Shown here: positions 1-7,438 of the stretch, piece by piece
Position numbering within the stretch: the stretch's first letter is position 1
Layout: every line of letters starts with the position of its first letter
From: Bacteroidales bacterium
GTDB lineage: Bacteria; Bacteroidota; Bacteroidia; Bacteroidales; FEN-979
Direction: 5' to 3'
Assembly (NCBI GenBank): GCA_030681475.1
Contig: JAUXWT010000011.1
Coordinates: forward strand, 124,001-188,000
DNA: 64,000 bases
Notes under the pieces: model-generated
Database searches by the model: none
The model's input: only the letters and a program-made list of their open reading frames with translations
What the model was told of the DNA's origin: nothing
Position numbers and translations under genes: made by a program

Positions 1-1977
1 TCCAAGGCCTTGTCTCTCAACTTTCATGGCAATCATAAATTTCTGGAATTCCAGCGCTGCGGCAACTACATCGTATGCATGTGTTTTATTGACAACCGGC
101 AACCCGCCGGCGCACATGTAACTATCACCAATGATCTTGATCTTCTCAATATTATGTCGTGAGATGATGTGATCAAACTCGCTGAAGTAAACGTTGATCT
201 CATCTACGAGTTCTTCGGCGCTCATAAGTTCGCTGGCCTGGGTAAAATCCTTGAAGTCGGTGAACATAACTGTAACTTCATCAAATCGTTTTGCTTTTGC
301 CTTACCGGTTAACTTAAGTTCTTCGGCTGTTTCATGCGGCAGGATATTCAGCAGAAGATGATCGGATTGCTTCTTGGCAGCATCAAGCAATTTGTTTGAT
401 CTCTTCTGGTTCCGGTAGTTCCGGTAAACCAGCAAGGAAACAATAATAAAAAAACCAACAATCCCTGTCATAATATTGCGCTGGTTTTTGCCTTGTCTGA
501 TTTTTTGCCTGTCTTGTTCAGCCGCGTTCTCTTTTTGAACTCTCTCCCGCTTAAGTGATTCATTCATAAGCTGATCCTTTTTTGAATTCAAATTGATGCT
601 GTCGTTTATCCGAATGCTCGCTACCGCATAGTACCAGGCATTTTTATAATCTCCGACCTCCTGGTATAACTTTTCAAGGTGAGTGGCCGCGGTTAAGATG
701 TATTCAAACCTTTCAAATAATACATCCGCTGTTCCAATGTTATAAGATCTTGAAAATTTTTCTATCGCTTCTTTATTACGACCATGCCTCATCAGGAACT
801 GGCCATACCTGTTATAAAAATTTGACAGGTATATTTTTACGATCCCTGGATCCCTGGAAAGTATCTGTTGTGCTTTATTAAAATAATAATCGGCTGAATC
901 AGGCAGTTTCTCCAGTTCTTTGAAGTAGGCCATAATCCTGAAATATATATCCGGATTTGTTACCTTGAGTCGTTCAAATTCATCAGGATAGGATTGTTTA
1001 TAAAATTTGCATAGTGTCTTCAGTTGGTCCGTCTCAAGTAAATAGAGGCGGTAAAGGCTGAATTCCCAGAATTTCAGTCTTTTTATTCGCTTTCGGATCG
1101 AAAAATCAATAATATTCTTAACACTGTTTTCATCCAGCTCAATTGTTTTCTGCCGGACTTTAATATACTGAACATACAGATGTGTCCATAACAGGGCAAC
1201 GGAATCGACCGGTTTAATGGTTTCGATTATTTCGCACTCCTTTTGCTTACTTTCAATGGCATCATTGAAAAGCTTGTTTTCATCGTAAAATTTGAACAAC
1301 CGGGAATAGCACTTTATAAGTAAAGCAGGGGCTTCGATCATTTCGGCCATTTCTCTCGCCCGGAGATAATATGTGTAAGCCTCTATCTTTCTCTTTATAA
1401 CCTCATGGCTTTCTCCGATATACAGGTAACTTTCGGCGATCATGGTGTCATTCTTCAATATTTTCGCCATGCCCTGCGCACTTTTGCTGCTCGACATTGC
1501 CATTGTATAATTATTCCGGGACAGGTATGCCCCGGCAAGATTTCGGTATGTACGCCATCGCAGATCAAGGATATTTGATTTCCGGCAGATTAGAAGCGCC
1601 TTGCCTGCATATTCAATACACTTTGTATAATAAATGGCATTGTCGGTTGATTCAAGGTAATTATTATACGCGATGATCTGCAACACAGGACGATTTGCTT
1701 TTTCAGCCACCCGTATTGCTGCTTCGGCCAGGCTGTCGGCTTTATCATAATCCTCGAGATAGTCATTGTAGAAAAATGCCAGCCGTGATAAATAAACGAC
1801 CCGGGAGCTGTCATCGTGCGAATGATTGTATTTGATCCACAAAGAGGCGATGGTGTCCGGCAGAGCATCTTGGGCGGCCAACTGTCCAGGCATCAACAGC
1901 GCGATAAGCAGAAATAAGGCAATGATGAAATGAGCGGTATATGGATCCTGTCCCCTGAATTTTGGCCTTTCTTGCAT
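1..1977 (-). CDS. Class III adenylate cyclase with N-terminal TPR region, 3'-truncated by window edge
   Basis: The frame is open from ATG at 1977 to base 1 (659 codons) and its C-terminus lies outside the window. Residues 1-36 look like a signal peptide. About 450 residues of helical TPR-like repeats follow, then a membrane segment near residue 500 and a short linker. The class III nucleotidyl cyclase domain starts near residue 560. It shows the metal-binding FTDFKDFT motif, the EKIK lysine expected for adenine recognition, and GDSYMCAGG. Known relatives make cAMP from ATP; here the TPRs would be periplasmic and the catalytic domain cytoplasmic. That suggests a membrane sensor cyclase, but the signal and substrate are inferred. 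A TAAATTTG promoter element lies upstream at 2051-2058. Confidence 0.85.
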   Translation of the reverse strand, partial: MQERPKFRGQDPYTAHFIIALFLLIALLMPGQLAAQDALPDTIASLWIKYNHSHDDSSRVVYLSRLAFFYNDYLEDYDKADSLAEAAIRVAEKANRPVLQIIAYNNYLESTDNAIYYTKCIEYAGKALLICRKSNILDLRWRTYRNLAGAYLSRNNYTMAMSSSKSAQGMAKILKNDTMIAESYLYIGESHEVIKRKIEAYTYYLRAREMAEMIEAPALLIKCYSRLFKFYDENKLFNDAIESKQKECEIIETIKPVDSVALLWTHLYVQYIKVRQKTIELDENSVKNIIDFSIRKRIKRLKFWEFSLYRLYLLETDQLKTLCKFYKQSYPDEFERLKVTNPDIYFRIMAYFKELEKLPDSADYYFNKAQQILSRDPGIVKIYLSNFYNRYGQFLMRHGRNKEAIEKFSRSYNIGTADVLFERFEYILTAATHLEKLYQEVGDYKNAWYYAVASIRINDSINLNSKKDQLMNESLKRERVQKENAAEQDRQKIRQGKNQRNIMTGIVGFFIIVSLLVYRNYRNQKRSNKLLDAAKKQSDHLLLNILPHETAEELKLTGKAKAKRFDEVTVMFTDFKDFTQASELMSAEELVDEINVYFSEFDHIISRHNIEKIKIIGDSYMCAGGLPVVNKTHAYDVVAAALEFQKFMIAMKVERQGLG

Positions 1978-2050
1978 TGTTCAACGATGTTTAACCGCTT
2001 ATTTAACCTGTTCTTCTATTGCAAATAAACATAAAATTACTATATTTACA

Positions 2051-2058
2051 CAAATTTA
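2051..2058 (-). promoter_or_regulatory. Bacteroidota -7 element TAAATTTG for the cyclase gene
   Basis: It is an exact match to TAnnTTTG on the minus strand, 73 bases upstream of the cyclase ATG, in an AT-rich divergent intergenic region. No clear -33 TTTG was found at the usual spacing. Confidence 0.45.
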
Positions 2059-2092
2059 ACTTTAATTTGTTTAATCCCGTAAATCAACCATC

Positions 2093-2542
2093 ATGAAAAC
2101 AAACGTAATTATCGCGTCATCCTTTGTAGCGGGTGCGATCATTGGAGCTGCCATCGTATTTATGCTTAGTAATTGCTGTTATAAAACGATTTGCCAGACG
2201 GATCATGATTTCCCGGTGGTGGACACGTCAGCAATCCGCCTGATCTCTGTCCAACAGGCAAATACCTATTTCAATGCATATATGAAGAACCCCGACAGTG
2301 TTGTTCCATTTAAAGCATTTTCGATCAATGCTCAGCAATTTTATGCCATGAAACTCATTGCAGATAATGATACGAGTGTGCATGGATTCAGGATATATAT
2401 GGGAATGGACAACATGAAGGCGGTCAGGATGGTGGTTGGCACCGGCAGTCCGGACATAGTAAAAACCATCTATATCACCGATGAGTCCGGTTCAGGACCC
2501 TGTCCCAGGTTATGCGATGATGAAAGTCCGATCATGGAATAA
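2093..2542 (+). CDS. Hypothetical single-pass membrane protein
   Basis: 149 residues. Residues 5-27 are a strongly hydrophobic signal-anchor rich in Ala, Ile and Gly, followed by Cys residues (SNCCYKTIC) just outside the membrane. The remaining ~115 residues form a soluble, mixed-charge domain ending in a Cys-containing, acidic tail (GPCPRLCDDE). I do not recognise the family. It is divergent from the adenylate cyclase with a shared 115-base promoter region, and convergent with the universal stress gene at 2574. The ATG at 2093 is the only sensible start because it begins the hydrophobic segment. Confidence 0.75.
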   Translation: MKTNVIIASSFVAGAIIGAAIVFMLSNCCYKTICQTDHDFPVVDTSAIRLISVQQANTYFNAYMKNPDSVVPFKAFSINAQQFYAMKLIADNDTSVHGFRIYMGMDNMKAVRMVVGTGSPDIVKTIYITDESGSGPCPRLCDDESPIME

Positions 2543-2573
2543 TAACCCTGAACTGGATTATTATTGTTTTGCT

Positions 2574-3416
2574 TCAGGCTGTTGTATCGGCCCGGTCGAT
2601 AAACATCACCGGGATCCTGTAAGGATTAAACATCAGCCGTTCATTCCACTCCGATAAATTATAACCAATTGCCTCAGTGGTAGGTATAGCCAGGGTCATG
2701 ACAAGATCTGACTTGTTCGTATTTGCAAAGGAGACTACTTGTTCTGAAAAATCGTTGGGTGATCCTGCAACGTGTGCAGTGAATGAAATTTTCTTTTTCA
2801 GGAAAGCATCAGCGATCTGATGGGATATTCTTGCTATGCGGTTGTTTCTATCAGTATCTGTTTCCAATGCCTGAAAGAGATGGATCTCAGGTTTGAATAA
2901 TTTTCCTAAAAGGAGAGCCCAGTCAATCAGACGTATTGGATACACTTCACTGTTAACGGGAATTAAGATCCGCCGGTAACCTTGATTAAAAGAGCGGTCC
3001 TGAACGACGATCACCGGGCAGGGTGAATCGAGCACCACCCTTAATGCATGGCTGCCGAAAAGATGTTGCAAGCCCTGTTTACCATGGGTGCCCATGACCA
3101 TAAATGCTGGTTTAAGCTCGGCAACCACAGCGTTGATCACTTTAAAAAGGTTACCACTCCTGATCAATGCCTCTGTTTTAACACCATATTGTTGCTCGTA
3201 CTTTGCCTTGCGTTGCAATAAATCCTGTTGTGTGTTCTGAAATGCTGCAGCATGGTCAACCCCGTTTACCCCGTCACCATTATTAAACACATGCAGCAAA
3301 CAAACGCTATAATGGAGTTCCCGTGCAAGTTCCAGTCCATGAACGATGGCATTTTCTGCCACTTCCGAAAAATCTGTTGGTATAAGTATTAACTTGTTTG
3401 TTCTGAATGATTTCAT
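2574..3416 (-). CDS. Universal stress protein, tandem UspA domains
   Basis: 280 residues, about twice one UspA fold. The N-terminal domain (1-140) carries the opening LIPTDFSEVAENA and the ATP-binding G-2x-G-9x-G-S pattern, GTHGKQGL...FGS at 109-122. The second domain (147-278) starts with RRILIPVNSE but lacks a clean nucleotide-binding motif. One ATP-binding and one degenerate domain is common in Bacteroidota Usp pairs. It lies downstream of a second Usp gene (3467-4279) on the same strand, 50 bases away, with its own TATTTTTG promoter element at 3436-3443. The client or stress is not evident. Confidence 0.9.
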   Translation of the reverse strand: MKSFRTNKLILIPTDFSEVAENAIVHGLELARELHYSVCLLHVFNNGDGVNGVDHAAAFQNTQQDLLQRKAKYEQQYGVKTEALIRSGNLFKVINAVVAELKPAFMVMGTHGKQGLQHLFGSHALRVVLDSPCPVIVVQDRSFNQGYRRILIPVNSEVYPIRLIDWALLLGKLFKPEIHLFQALETDTDRNNRIARISHQIADAFLKKKISFTAHVAGSPNDFSEQVVSFANTNKSDLVMTLAIPTTEAIGYNLSEWNERLMFNPYRIPVMFIDRADTTA

Positions 3417-3435
3417 GCTCTTTTTTCAATCTGAT

Positions 3436-3443
3436 CAAAAATA
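3436..3443 (-). promoter_or_regulatory. -7 element TATTTTTG for the universal stress gene at 2574-3416
   Basis: It is an exact TAnnTTTG match on the minus strand, 20 bases upstream of the ATG at 3416, which would give a very short leader. It indicates that the second Usp gene can be transcribed separately from the first. Confidence 0.5.
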
Positions 3444-3466
3444 TCGATAACTCGCGTTAGGTCAGG

Positions 3467-4279
3467 TTAATTGCCTGCCTCGCCACCTGCACACAACACC
3501 GGCAGGTGGTCGTCGTTCAACAGCATGGTCTCTTTATAATCCTTCGCCATAAAATAATACTCCTGTGATGCAGCAGACATGATCACAATAGCATCGGCGC
3601 CGATAGTCCGGGCAAATCTGAGTGTTTGCCTGGCATATCCGGGCGAAAAATCATCCTGCTCCTCTTTTATTCTTATCACCCGGACATCATTCTCTTCAAA
3701 TATCCGTTCAGCTTCTTCGATGTTGGTCAACATCTGCTTTGGCCATTCAAAACCAGGTTTAACAATTGAATAGAGATGAACTTCAACATCATATAAACCG
3801 GCGAAAAAAAGTACGGCCTCCACAGCGGCTTGAAAATTTTCATGACTCCCAACCGGAAGCAGGATTTTAGTAAACGATTCAACCACCTGAGTACCTTCCT
3901 GCAAAACCAGAACAGGCATCGGAACTTTAGCCACCAGTTTCAGAATGTCTGCCCCAAAGAGTTTTTGCCGGAGGCTGCTAAAGCCATGCGTTCCGATCAC
4001 CATAAGATCAAAATCCTTCTCGCGTGCCGCGAGGTGGATCATGTCAATGACTTTTCCCTCTCTGATCAATACATCACAGGTTACACCTTCGTTTTGCCTG
4101 AAGTATTCTGCATCTGCCTGCAACTTCCCGGCGCTCTCGCCGGTTGAAGCTGCCTGATGGTCAACCACATGGAATAGTGTTACGGATGAACCGGTCTTCT
4201 TTGCAATGGCAACAGCCTGTTTTACAGCATGATCTCCGGTTTTGGTAAAATCTGTGGGCGCGATAATTTTATTTTTCAT
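3467..4279 (-). CDS. Universal stress protein, tandem UspA domains
   Basis: 270 residues from ATG 4279. I prefer this start because it gives the standard MKNKIIAPTDFTKTGDHA opening; an upstream ATG at 4300 and a TTG at 4303 would place the start on or next to the promoter element. Domain 1 (1-137) has the ATP-binding motif GTHGFSSLRQKLFGAD (96-111), with Ala where the usual motif has Ser/Thr. Domain 2 (145-270) begins KILLPVGSHENF and is more divergent. It is a paralogue of the neighbouring Usp (2574-3416) and is oriented to precede it. Its promoter has both a -33 TTG and a -7 TATTTTTG element. Stress or energy-limitation induction would be usual for the family but is not shown here. Confidence 0.9.
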   Translation of the reverse strand: MKNKIIAPTDFTKTGDHAVKQAVAIAKKTGSSVTLFHVVDHQAASTGESAGKLQADAEYFRQNEGVTCDVLIREGKVIDMIHLAAREKDFDLMVIGTHGFSSLRQKLFGADILKLVAKVPMPVLVLQEGTQVVESFTKILLPVGSHENFQAAVEAVLFFAGLYDVEVHLYSIVKPGFEWPKQMLTNIEEAERIFEENDVRVIRIKEEQDDFSPGYARQTLRFARTIGADAIVIMSAASQEYYFMAKDYKETMLLNDDHLPVLCAGGEAGN

Positions 4280-4300
4280 GGGTTGCAAATTAACAAACAT

Positions 4301-4331
4301 CAAAAATAATGAAATAATGGCAAATCATCAA
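4301..4331 (-). promoter_or_regulatory. Promoter for the Usp gene at 3467-4279 (-33 TTG, 20-base spacer, -7 TATTTTTG)
   Basis: Minus strand: TTG at 4331-4329, 20 bases, then TATTTTTG at 4308-4301. The pairing and spacing match the Bacteroidota sigma-ABfr consensus. It lies 21 bases upstream of the ATG at 4279. Confidence 0.6.
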
Positions 4332-4380
4332 CATATCCTGTGAATAATACATGGCCGTTACTACCGGCGCAGATGGATGC

Positions 4381-4432
4381 TTTGCGTACTTCTGCGCAAG
4401 GGAAATCGTGATTTTACGCGACGTCAACACGC
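4381..4432 (+). promoter_or_regulatory. Three-element putative operator upstream of the small secreted protein gene
   Basis: TTTGCGTA at 4381, TTTTACGC at 4412 and ACGC at 4429. The same three elements occur upstream of the decayed duplicate at 5768, 5800 and 5816, with the same 48-base span from first to last. The first element opens an imperfect inverted repeat (TTGCG...CGCAA). A LuxR-type response regulator gene lies between the two copies and is a plausible binder; this is inference. Confidence 0.45.
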
Positions 4433-4539
4433 TTGAATTCTTATTAAAATCGGGCATTTCACCGCTTGATATCCCCCCCTGCCAAGTTGTAATTTTACAT
4501 CATCAAATACAAATTATTAACCTTTAAAAAACCAAAACC

Positions 4540-4974
4540 ATGAAAACATTAAAAAATTTCTCCGTTCTCAGTCTTGCACTGATCTTTGCCGCGGTATCTT
4601 CAGCTTATTCCGGCGGTATTGTCCAAAAAAATGAACCGGCGGTTACAAATACCATGATCCGGTATCAGGTCAATGTTCATTTATCCCTGGAAAAACAACT
4701 CTGCAATCTTTGGCTGGTCAAAATCCTTGATCAAAATGGCAGACAAGTGGCTCCTGCAAAGGTGTACACCCCAAGTACAAACAGATACGAATTTTTTGAA
4801 CGCGGTCCTGCTGTTGGTACAAGAATAGCTGTACTTGTCAAGTATCAATATGGCGACCACTATGTTTGCGATACAGAACTTTTCACTGAACCGGCGGTGT
4901 TGACAGGTAAATTTTTAACGGGCCAGACCTACCGTTTTGATCTCTTCCCCAGCTTACAGGCTCCAAAGGAGTAG
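4540..4974 (+). CDS. Small secreted protein of unknown function
   Basis: 144 residues. Residues 1-24 form a Sec signal peptide (MKTLKNFSVLSLALIFAAVS, then SAYSGG). The mature ~120 residues look like a small beta domain with two Cys (QLCNLW and YVCDTE) that could form a disulfide. I do not recognise the family. A degraded second copy of its last ~55 codons lies at 5844-6011, in the same orientation and also followed by a terminator. Its long 5' region carries the shared three-element operator and ends in a GTTGTAATTTTAC sequence near 4488-4500 that may hold a weak -7 element. A strong terminator follows at 5011-5041. Confidence 0.8.
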   Translation: MKTLKNFSVLSLALIFAAVSSAYSGGIVQKNEPAVTNTMIRYQVNVHLSLEKQLCNLWLVKILDQNGRQVAPAKVYTPSTNRYEFFERGPAVGTRIAVLVKYQYGDHYVCDTELFTEPAVLTGKFLTGQTYRFDLFPSLQAPKE

Positions 4975-5010
4975 AAGTTCAGTGGAATAACCAATCAGGT
5001 TGGTTGAAAA

Positions 5011-5041
5011 TCCGTCCCCATGTATCGGGACGGATTTTTTT
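5011..5041 (+). terminator. Rho-independent terminator after the small secreted protein gene
   Basis: Perfect 8-bp stem TCCGTCCC (5011-5018) / GGGACGGA (5027-5034), 8-base loop, then a T run at 5035-5041. It overlaps by two bases the end of the convergent response-regulator gene. A preceding AAAA stretch could let it work partly in both directions. Confidence 0.85.
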
Positions 5042-5681
5042 ACATGATAACAATTTTATTTCGCAGTGCATAAATAACGAGGTTAATCACATTTGCCGAA
5101 CCGGTTTTCTGCAGCAACTTGTTCCTGTATCCCTCCACAGTACGCACGCTGAGGAATATTTTATCCGCAATTTCGCTGTTTGAAAAACCCTTGCACAAAA
5201 AACGGAGCACCTCCATCTCCTTATCGGTAAATACGACTTTCTCAACGGCATCTATCTGCCGTACCTTCTTGACCAGCAATCCCAATATCTCTTCCGAATA
5301 ATATTGTTGTCCGTCAGATACCCTGTTTATCGCCTTTTCAAGATCTTTGATCCCTGATGTTTTTAGGATAAAACCATAAACCCCTTTTTCCACCATGGAA
5401 TAAACATACTCCTCTTCTCCAAACATACTGATCACCAGGATTTTTAAGGACGGATCATATTTCAGCGCCCTATCCGTGGTTTCAAGTCCGTCCATCACCG
5501 GCATCTGGATATCCATCAGGACGATATCCGGCGTCACTTTTTTCAGCTTTTCAAGGAATATCTCCCCGTTTTCGGCTTCGCCAACCAACTCTACATCATC
5601 AATCTCAGCTATGACCCTTTTCAGCCCTTCCCTGAAAATTGCATGGTCTTCGACGATAAAAACCCTTTTTTTTGTTTTCAT
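5040..5681 (-). CDS. NarL/LuxR-family response regulator
   Basis: 213 residues from ATG 5681 (MKTKKRVFIVEDHAIF); a longer GTG-started reading to 5723 runs into the promoter and is less likely. The receiver domain (5-125) has acidic residues ED at 11-12, phospho-acceptor Asp57 in VLMDIQMP and a conserved K in ILKTSG. A C-terminal LuxR-type helix-turn-helix (about 148-210) shows FSNSEIADKIFLSVRTVEGY. The PAS histidine kinase at 6061-7419, same strand and upstream, is the obvious partner, although a 380-base gap with its own promoter separates them. It probably regulates the operator-like repeats at 4381 and 5763 on either side of it; this is inferred from position. Confidence 0.9.
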   Translation of the reverse strand: MKTKKRVFIVEDHAIFREGLKRVIAEIDDVELVGEAENGEIFLEKLKKVTPDIVLMDIQMPVMDGLETTDRALKYDPSLKILVISMFGEEEYVYSMVEKGVYGFILKTSGIKDLEKAINRVSDGQQYYSEEILGLLVKKVRQIDAVEKVVFTDKEMEVLRFLCKGFSNSEIADKIFLSVRTVEGYRNKLLQKTGSANVINLVIYALRNKIVIM

Positions 5682-5712
5682 CAGTTCAATCTTTTGTGGT
5701 ATTAAATCATGC

Positions 5713-5743
5713 GAAAGATACACTAATTAAATATTTTTTGCAA
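5713..5743 (-). promoter_or_regulatory. Promoter for the response regulator (-33 TTG, 20-base spacer, TATCTTTC)
   Basis: Minus strand: TTG at 5743-5741, 20-base spacer, TATCTTTC at 5720-5713, one mismatch from TAnnTTTG. It lies 32 bases upstream of the ATG at 5681 and supports transcription independent of the kinase gene. Confidence 0.45.
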
Positions 5744-5762
5744 TGACAACGTGGGTTTTATT

Positions 5763-5819
5763 TACGTTTTGCGTAGAAATACGCCGGACATCATGTACGT
5801 TTTACGCAAATAAAAACGC
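5763..5819 (+). promoter_or_regulatory. Putative operator, duplicate of the 4381 element
   Basis: TACGTTTTGCGTA (5763-5775) and TACGTTTTACGCA (5796-5808) are near-identical and 33 bases apart, about three helical turns; ACGC follows at 5816. GCGTA-GAAA-TACGC (5771-5784) is a perfect inverted repeat. The order and overall spacing match the region upstream of the intact gene at 4540. The element sits between the response regulator promoter and the relic, so it could serve as an autoregulatory site. Confidence 0.45.
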
Positions 5820-5843
5820 AAAAAGTATCTAATAATCAGGTAA

Positions 5844-6011
5844 TTCAGTCCTCGAAATGCCTTGCTGGTACTTGTACCGGTGCACAGCCATTTCTCCTGC
5901 GAAACGGAATTATTCACTGCTCCGGCCATCCTCACAGGCAAGTTTACACCTGGTCAGACCTGCCGTTATGATCTGTACCCGCAATCGCAACCTTTCAAAG
6001 AACAGGCATAA
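5844..6011 (+). pseudogene. Decayed duplicate of the small secreted protein gene at 4540-4974
   Basis: The frame 5844-6011 reads as a homologue of the C-terminal ~55 residues of the 4540 protein: LVLV, then CETELFT, PAILTGKF, GQTCRYDLYP, against VLV, CDTELFT, PAVLTGKF, GQTYRFDLFP in the intact copy. An in-frame TAA at 5841-5843 and the absence of a signal peptide or N-terminal half show that it is a remnant. It keeps the upstream operator-like elements and a downstream terminator, so a whole transcription unit was duplicated and one copy lost its 5' coding half. Transcription may persist. Confidence 0.8.
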
Positions 6012-6032
6012 AGGAGTTTGCAACAGCAGCAT

Positions 6033-6062
6033 AAGGCCGGGGTTCTCATCCCGGCTTTTTTT
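6033..6062 (+). terminator. Rho-independent terminator after the decayed duplicate
   Basis: Stem GCCGGG (6036-6041) / CCCGGC (6050-6055), 8-base loop, T run from 6056. It also lies at the 3' end of the convergent histidine kinase gene, which stops at 6061. Confidence 0.8.
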
Positions 6063-7419
6063 ATATATCCTTCCTGATCTTCACCTCCACCTTCCCCTTC
6101 CGGTTCACAAACCGGATTTTTGCATCAATGAGGTTTACGCGCTGTATGATGTTTCCAACGCCCATGCCTCCGGATTTTTGCTTTACTTCATTGATATCAT
6201 ACCCCTTGCCATTATCGGTATAGTTCAATGTCAAAATTCCTTTTGAATAATTTAACTTGACAATGGCGTTGGTGGCTCCGGCATGTTTGACCGTATTGTT
6301 GATTAACTCGCAAATGATCCTGTAAAAATGCAACTCCGTCTGTTTCTGAAAATGCCGGCCCTTCAGGTTGGAGATGAAATTTATCGAGAATACCCCATCA
6401 AGCTGCATGGTTTTTACAAACGAGTTTACGGCAGCTTCAAGTCCGTAATTTTCAATCAGACGAGGCATCAGGTTGTTGGCGACCAGCCTCATTTTCGCAA
6501 TGGCTTCTGTCAATTGCCCGGTACATATGGCAAGGGTTTCGGTAAATTTCTCAGGTGTTTTGGAATATTCAAGCAGGCCCAGGTGCAATTTGATGCTTGA
6601 CAGGGTGGGGCCAAGGTCATCATGGAGGTCTGCTGCAAATTGTTTGCGGTCCTTTTCTTCGGTCTCGATCACCCTGCCCAGCACATATTTCTCAAGATGT
6701 TTCCTTTCGGTGATGTCTATCAAAATGGTCATCACGGCATCCTCTCCTTTATATTTGATTTTACTGTTCCTGATCAGGAAATTCTTGATGACGACCTTCC
6801 TGTTCTCTGTCCTGATCTCAAATTCTTCCTCTTCAACAAAGGCAGTGGCAGACAAGTTTTTGAACACCGCCCTGTTTTTAGTATCTGCCGGGTCGGTTAA
6901 TAACGCAGCAGCATTTTTCCCTATAATTTCATCTTTCGTATAACCGGTTATTTCCAGGATCAGATCATTGGCAAAAACCACATTCCCGTCGATATGGATC
7001 AGGATCGGATTCGGCAGTTGATTGACCAGGGTCCTGTATAACGCTTCGCTGTCGCGCAGCGACTCCTCAACCCGTTTTTGCCCGGCGAGATCTTTTAGTA
7101 TATATACATCAACGGACTTGTTTTCAAGATTCGCTGACAGAACAGACACAAGATATGGACAGATGATCCCACTGCTGTTTTTGAGCTGTATTTCACTGTT
7201 GGCAGCGCTTTTAGACTTGACCATGAACAGATTGGCGACCTCTTCTGGGAAAACCTGATCAACAGGCATTCCCGTAACATTGTGAAGGGGGATTGCTATA
7301 AGGTCACAAAAAGCCTGGTTGGCCAGCACAAAACATTTCTTGCTGTCCAATGCAAATATGGGATCCGGGATCGAATTAAAAACCCCGGGAAGTAATCCGG
7401 TTACGGCAATGGGTTTCAT
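6061..7419 (-). CDS. PAS-domain sensor histidine kinase (HisKA_3/NarX type)
   Basis: 452 residues from ATG 7419 (MKPIAVTG); the longer reading would overlap pfkA. There is no transmembrane segment, so it should be cytoplasmic. Two PAS domains occupy about 8-110 and 120-240; the second ends with the typical DITERK. The dimerisation/phosphoacceptor segment FAADLHDDLGPTLSSIKLHL carries His266 of the HisKA_3 class. The ATPase domain follows, with the N-box ELINNTVKHAGA and the G motifs DNGKGYD and GGMGVGNI. HisKA_3 kinases pair with LuxR-type regulators such as the one at 5040-5681. It begins 19 bases after pfkA and is probably co-transcribed with it. The PAS ligand is not evident. Confidence 0.92.
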   Translation of the reverse strand: MKPIAVTGLLPGVFNSIPDPIFALDSKKCFVLANQAFCDLIAIPLHNVTGMPVDQVFPEEVANLFMVKSKSAANSEIQLKNSSGIICPYLVSVLSANLENKSVDVYILKDLAGQKRVEESLRDSEALYRTLVNQLPNPILIHIDGNVVFANDLILEITGYTKDEIIGKNAAALLTDPADTKNRAVFKNLSATAFVEEEEFEIRTENRKVVIKNFLIRNSKIKYKGEDAVMTILIDITERKHLEKYVLGRVIETEEKDRKQFAADLHDDLGPTLSSIKLHLGLLEYSKTPEKFTETLAICTGQLTEAIAKMRLVANNLMPRLIENYGLEAAVNSFVKTMQLDGVFSINFISNLKGRHFQKQTELHFYRIICELINNTVKHAGATNAIVKLNYSKGILTLNYTDNGKGYDINEVKQKSGGMGVGNIIQRVNLIDAKIRFVNRKGKVEVKIRKDI

Positions 7420-7438
7420 CTTTAAAAAAATGCAAAGA

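Noticed and set aside
1590-1868. 92-codon minus-strand ORF
   Set aside because: It lies in another frame inside the edge-truncated adenylate cyclase, which explains the region fully.
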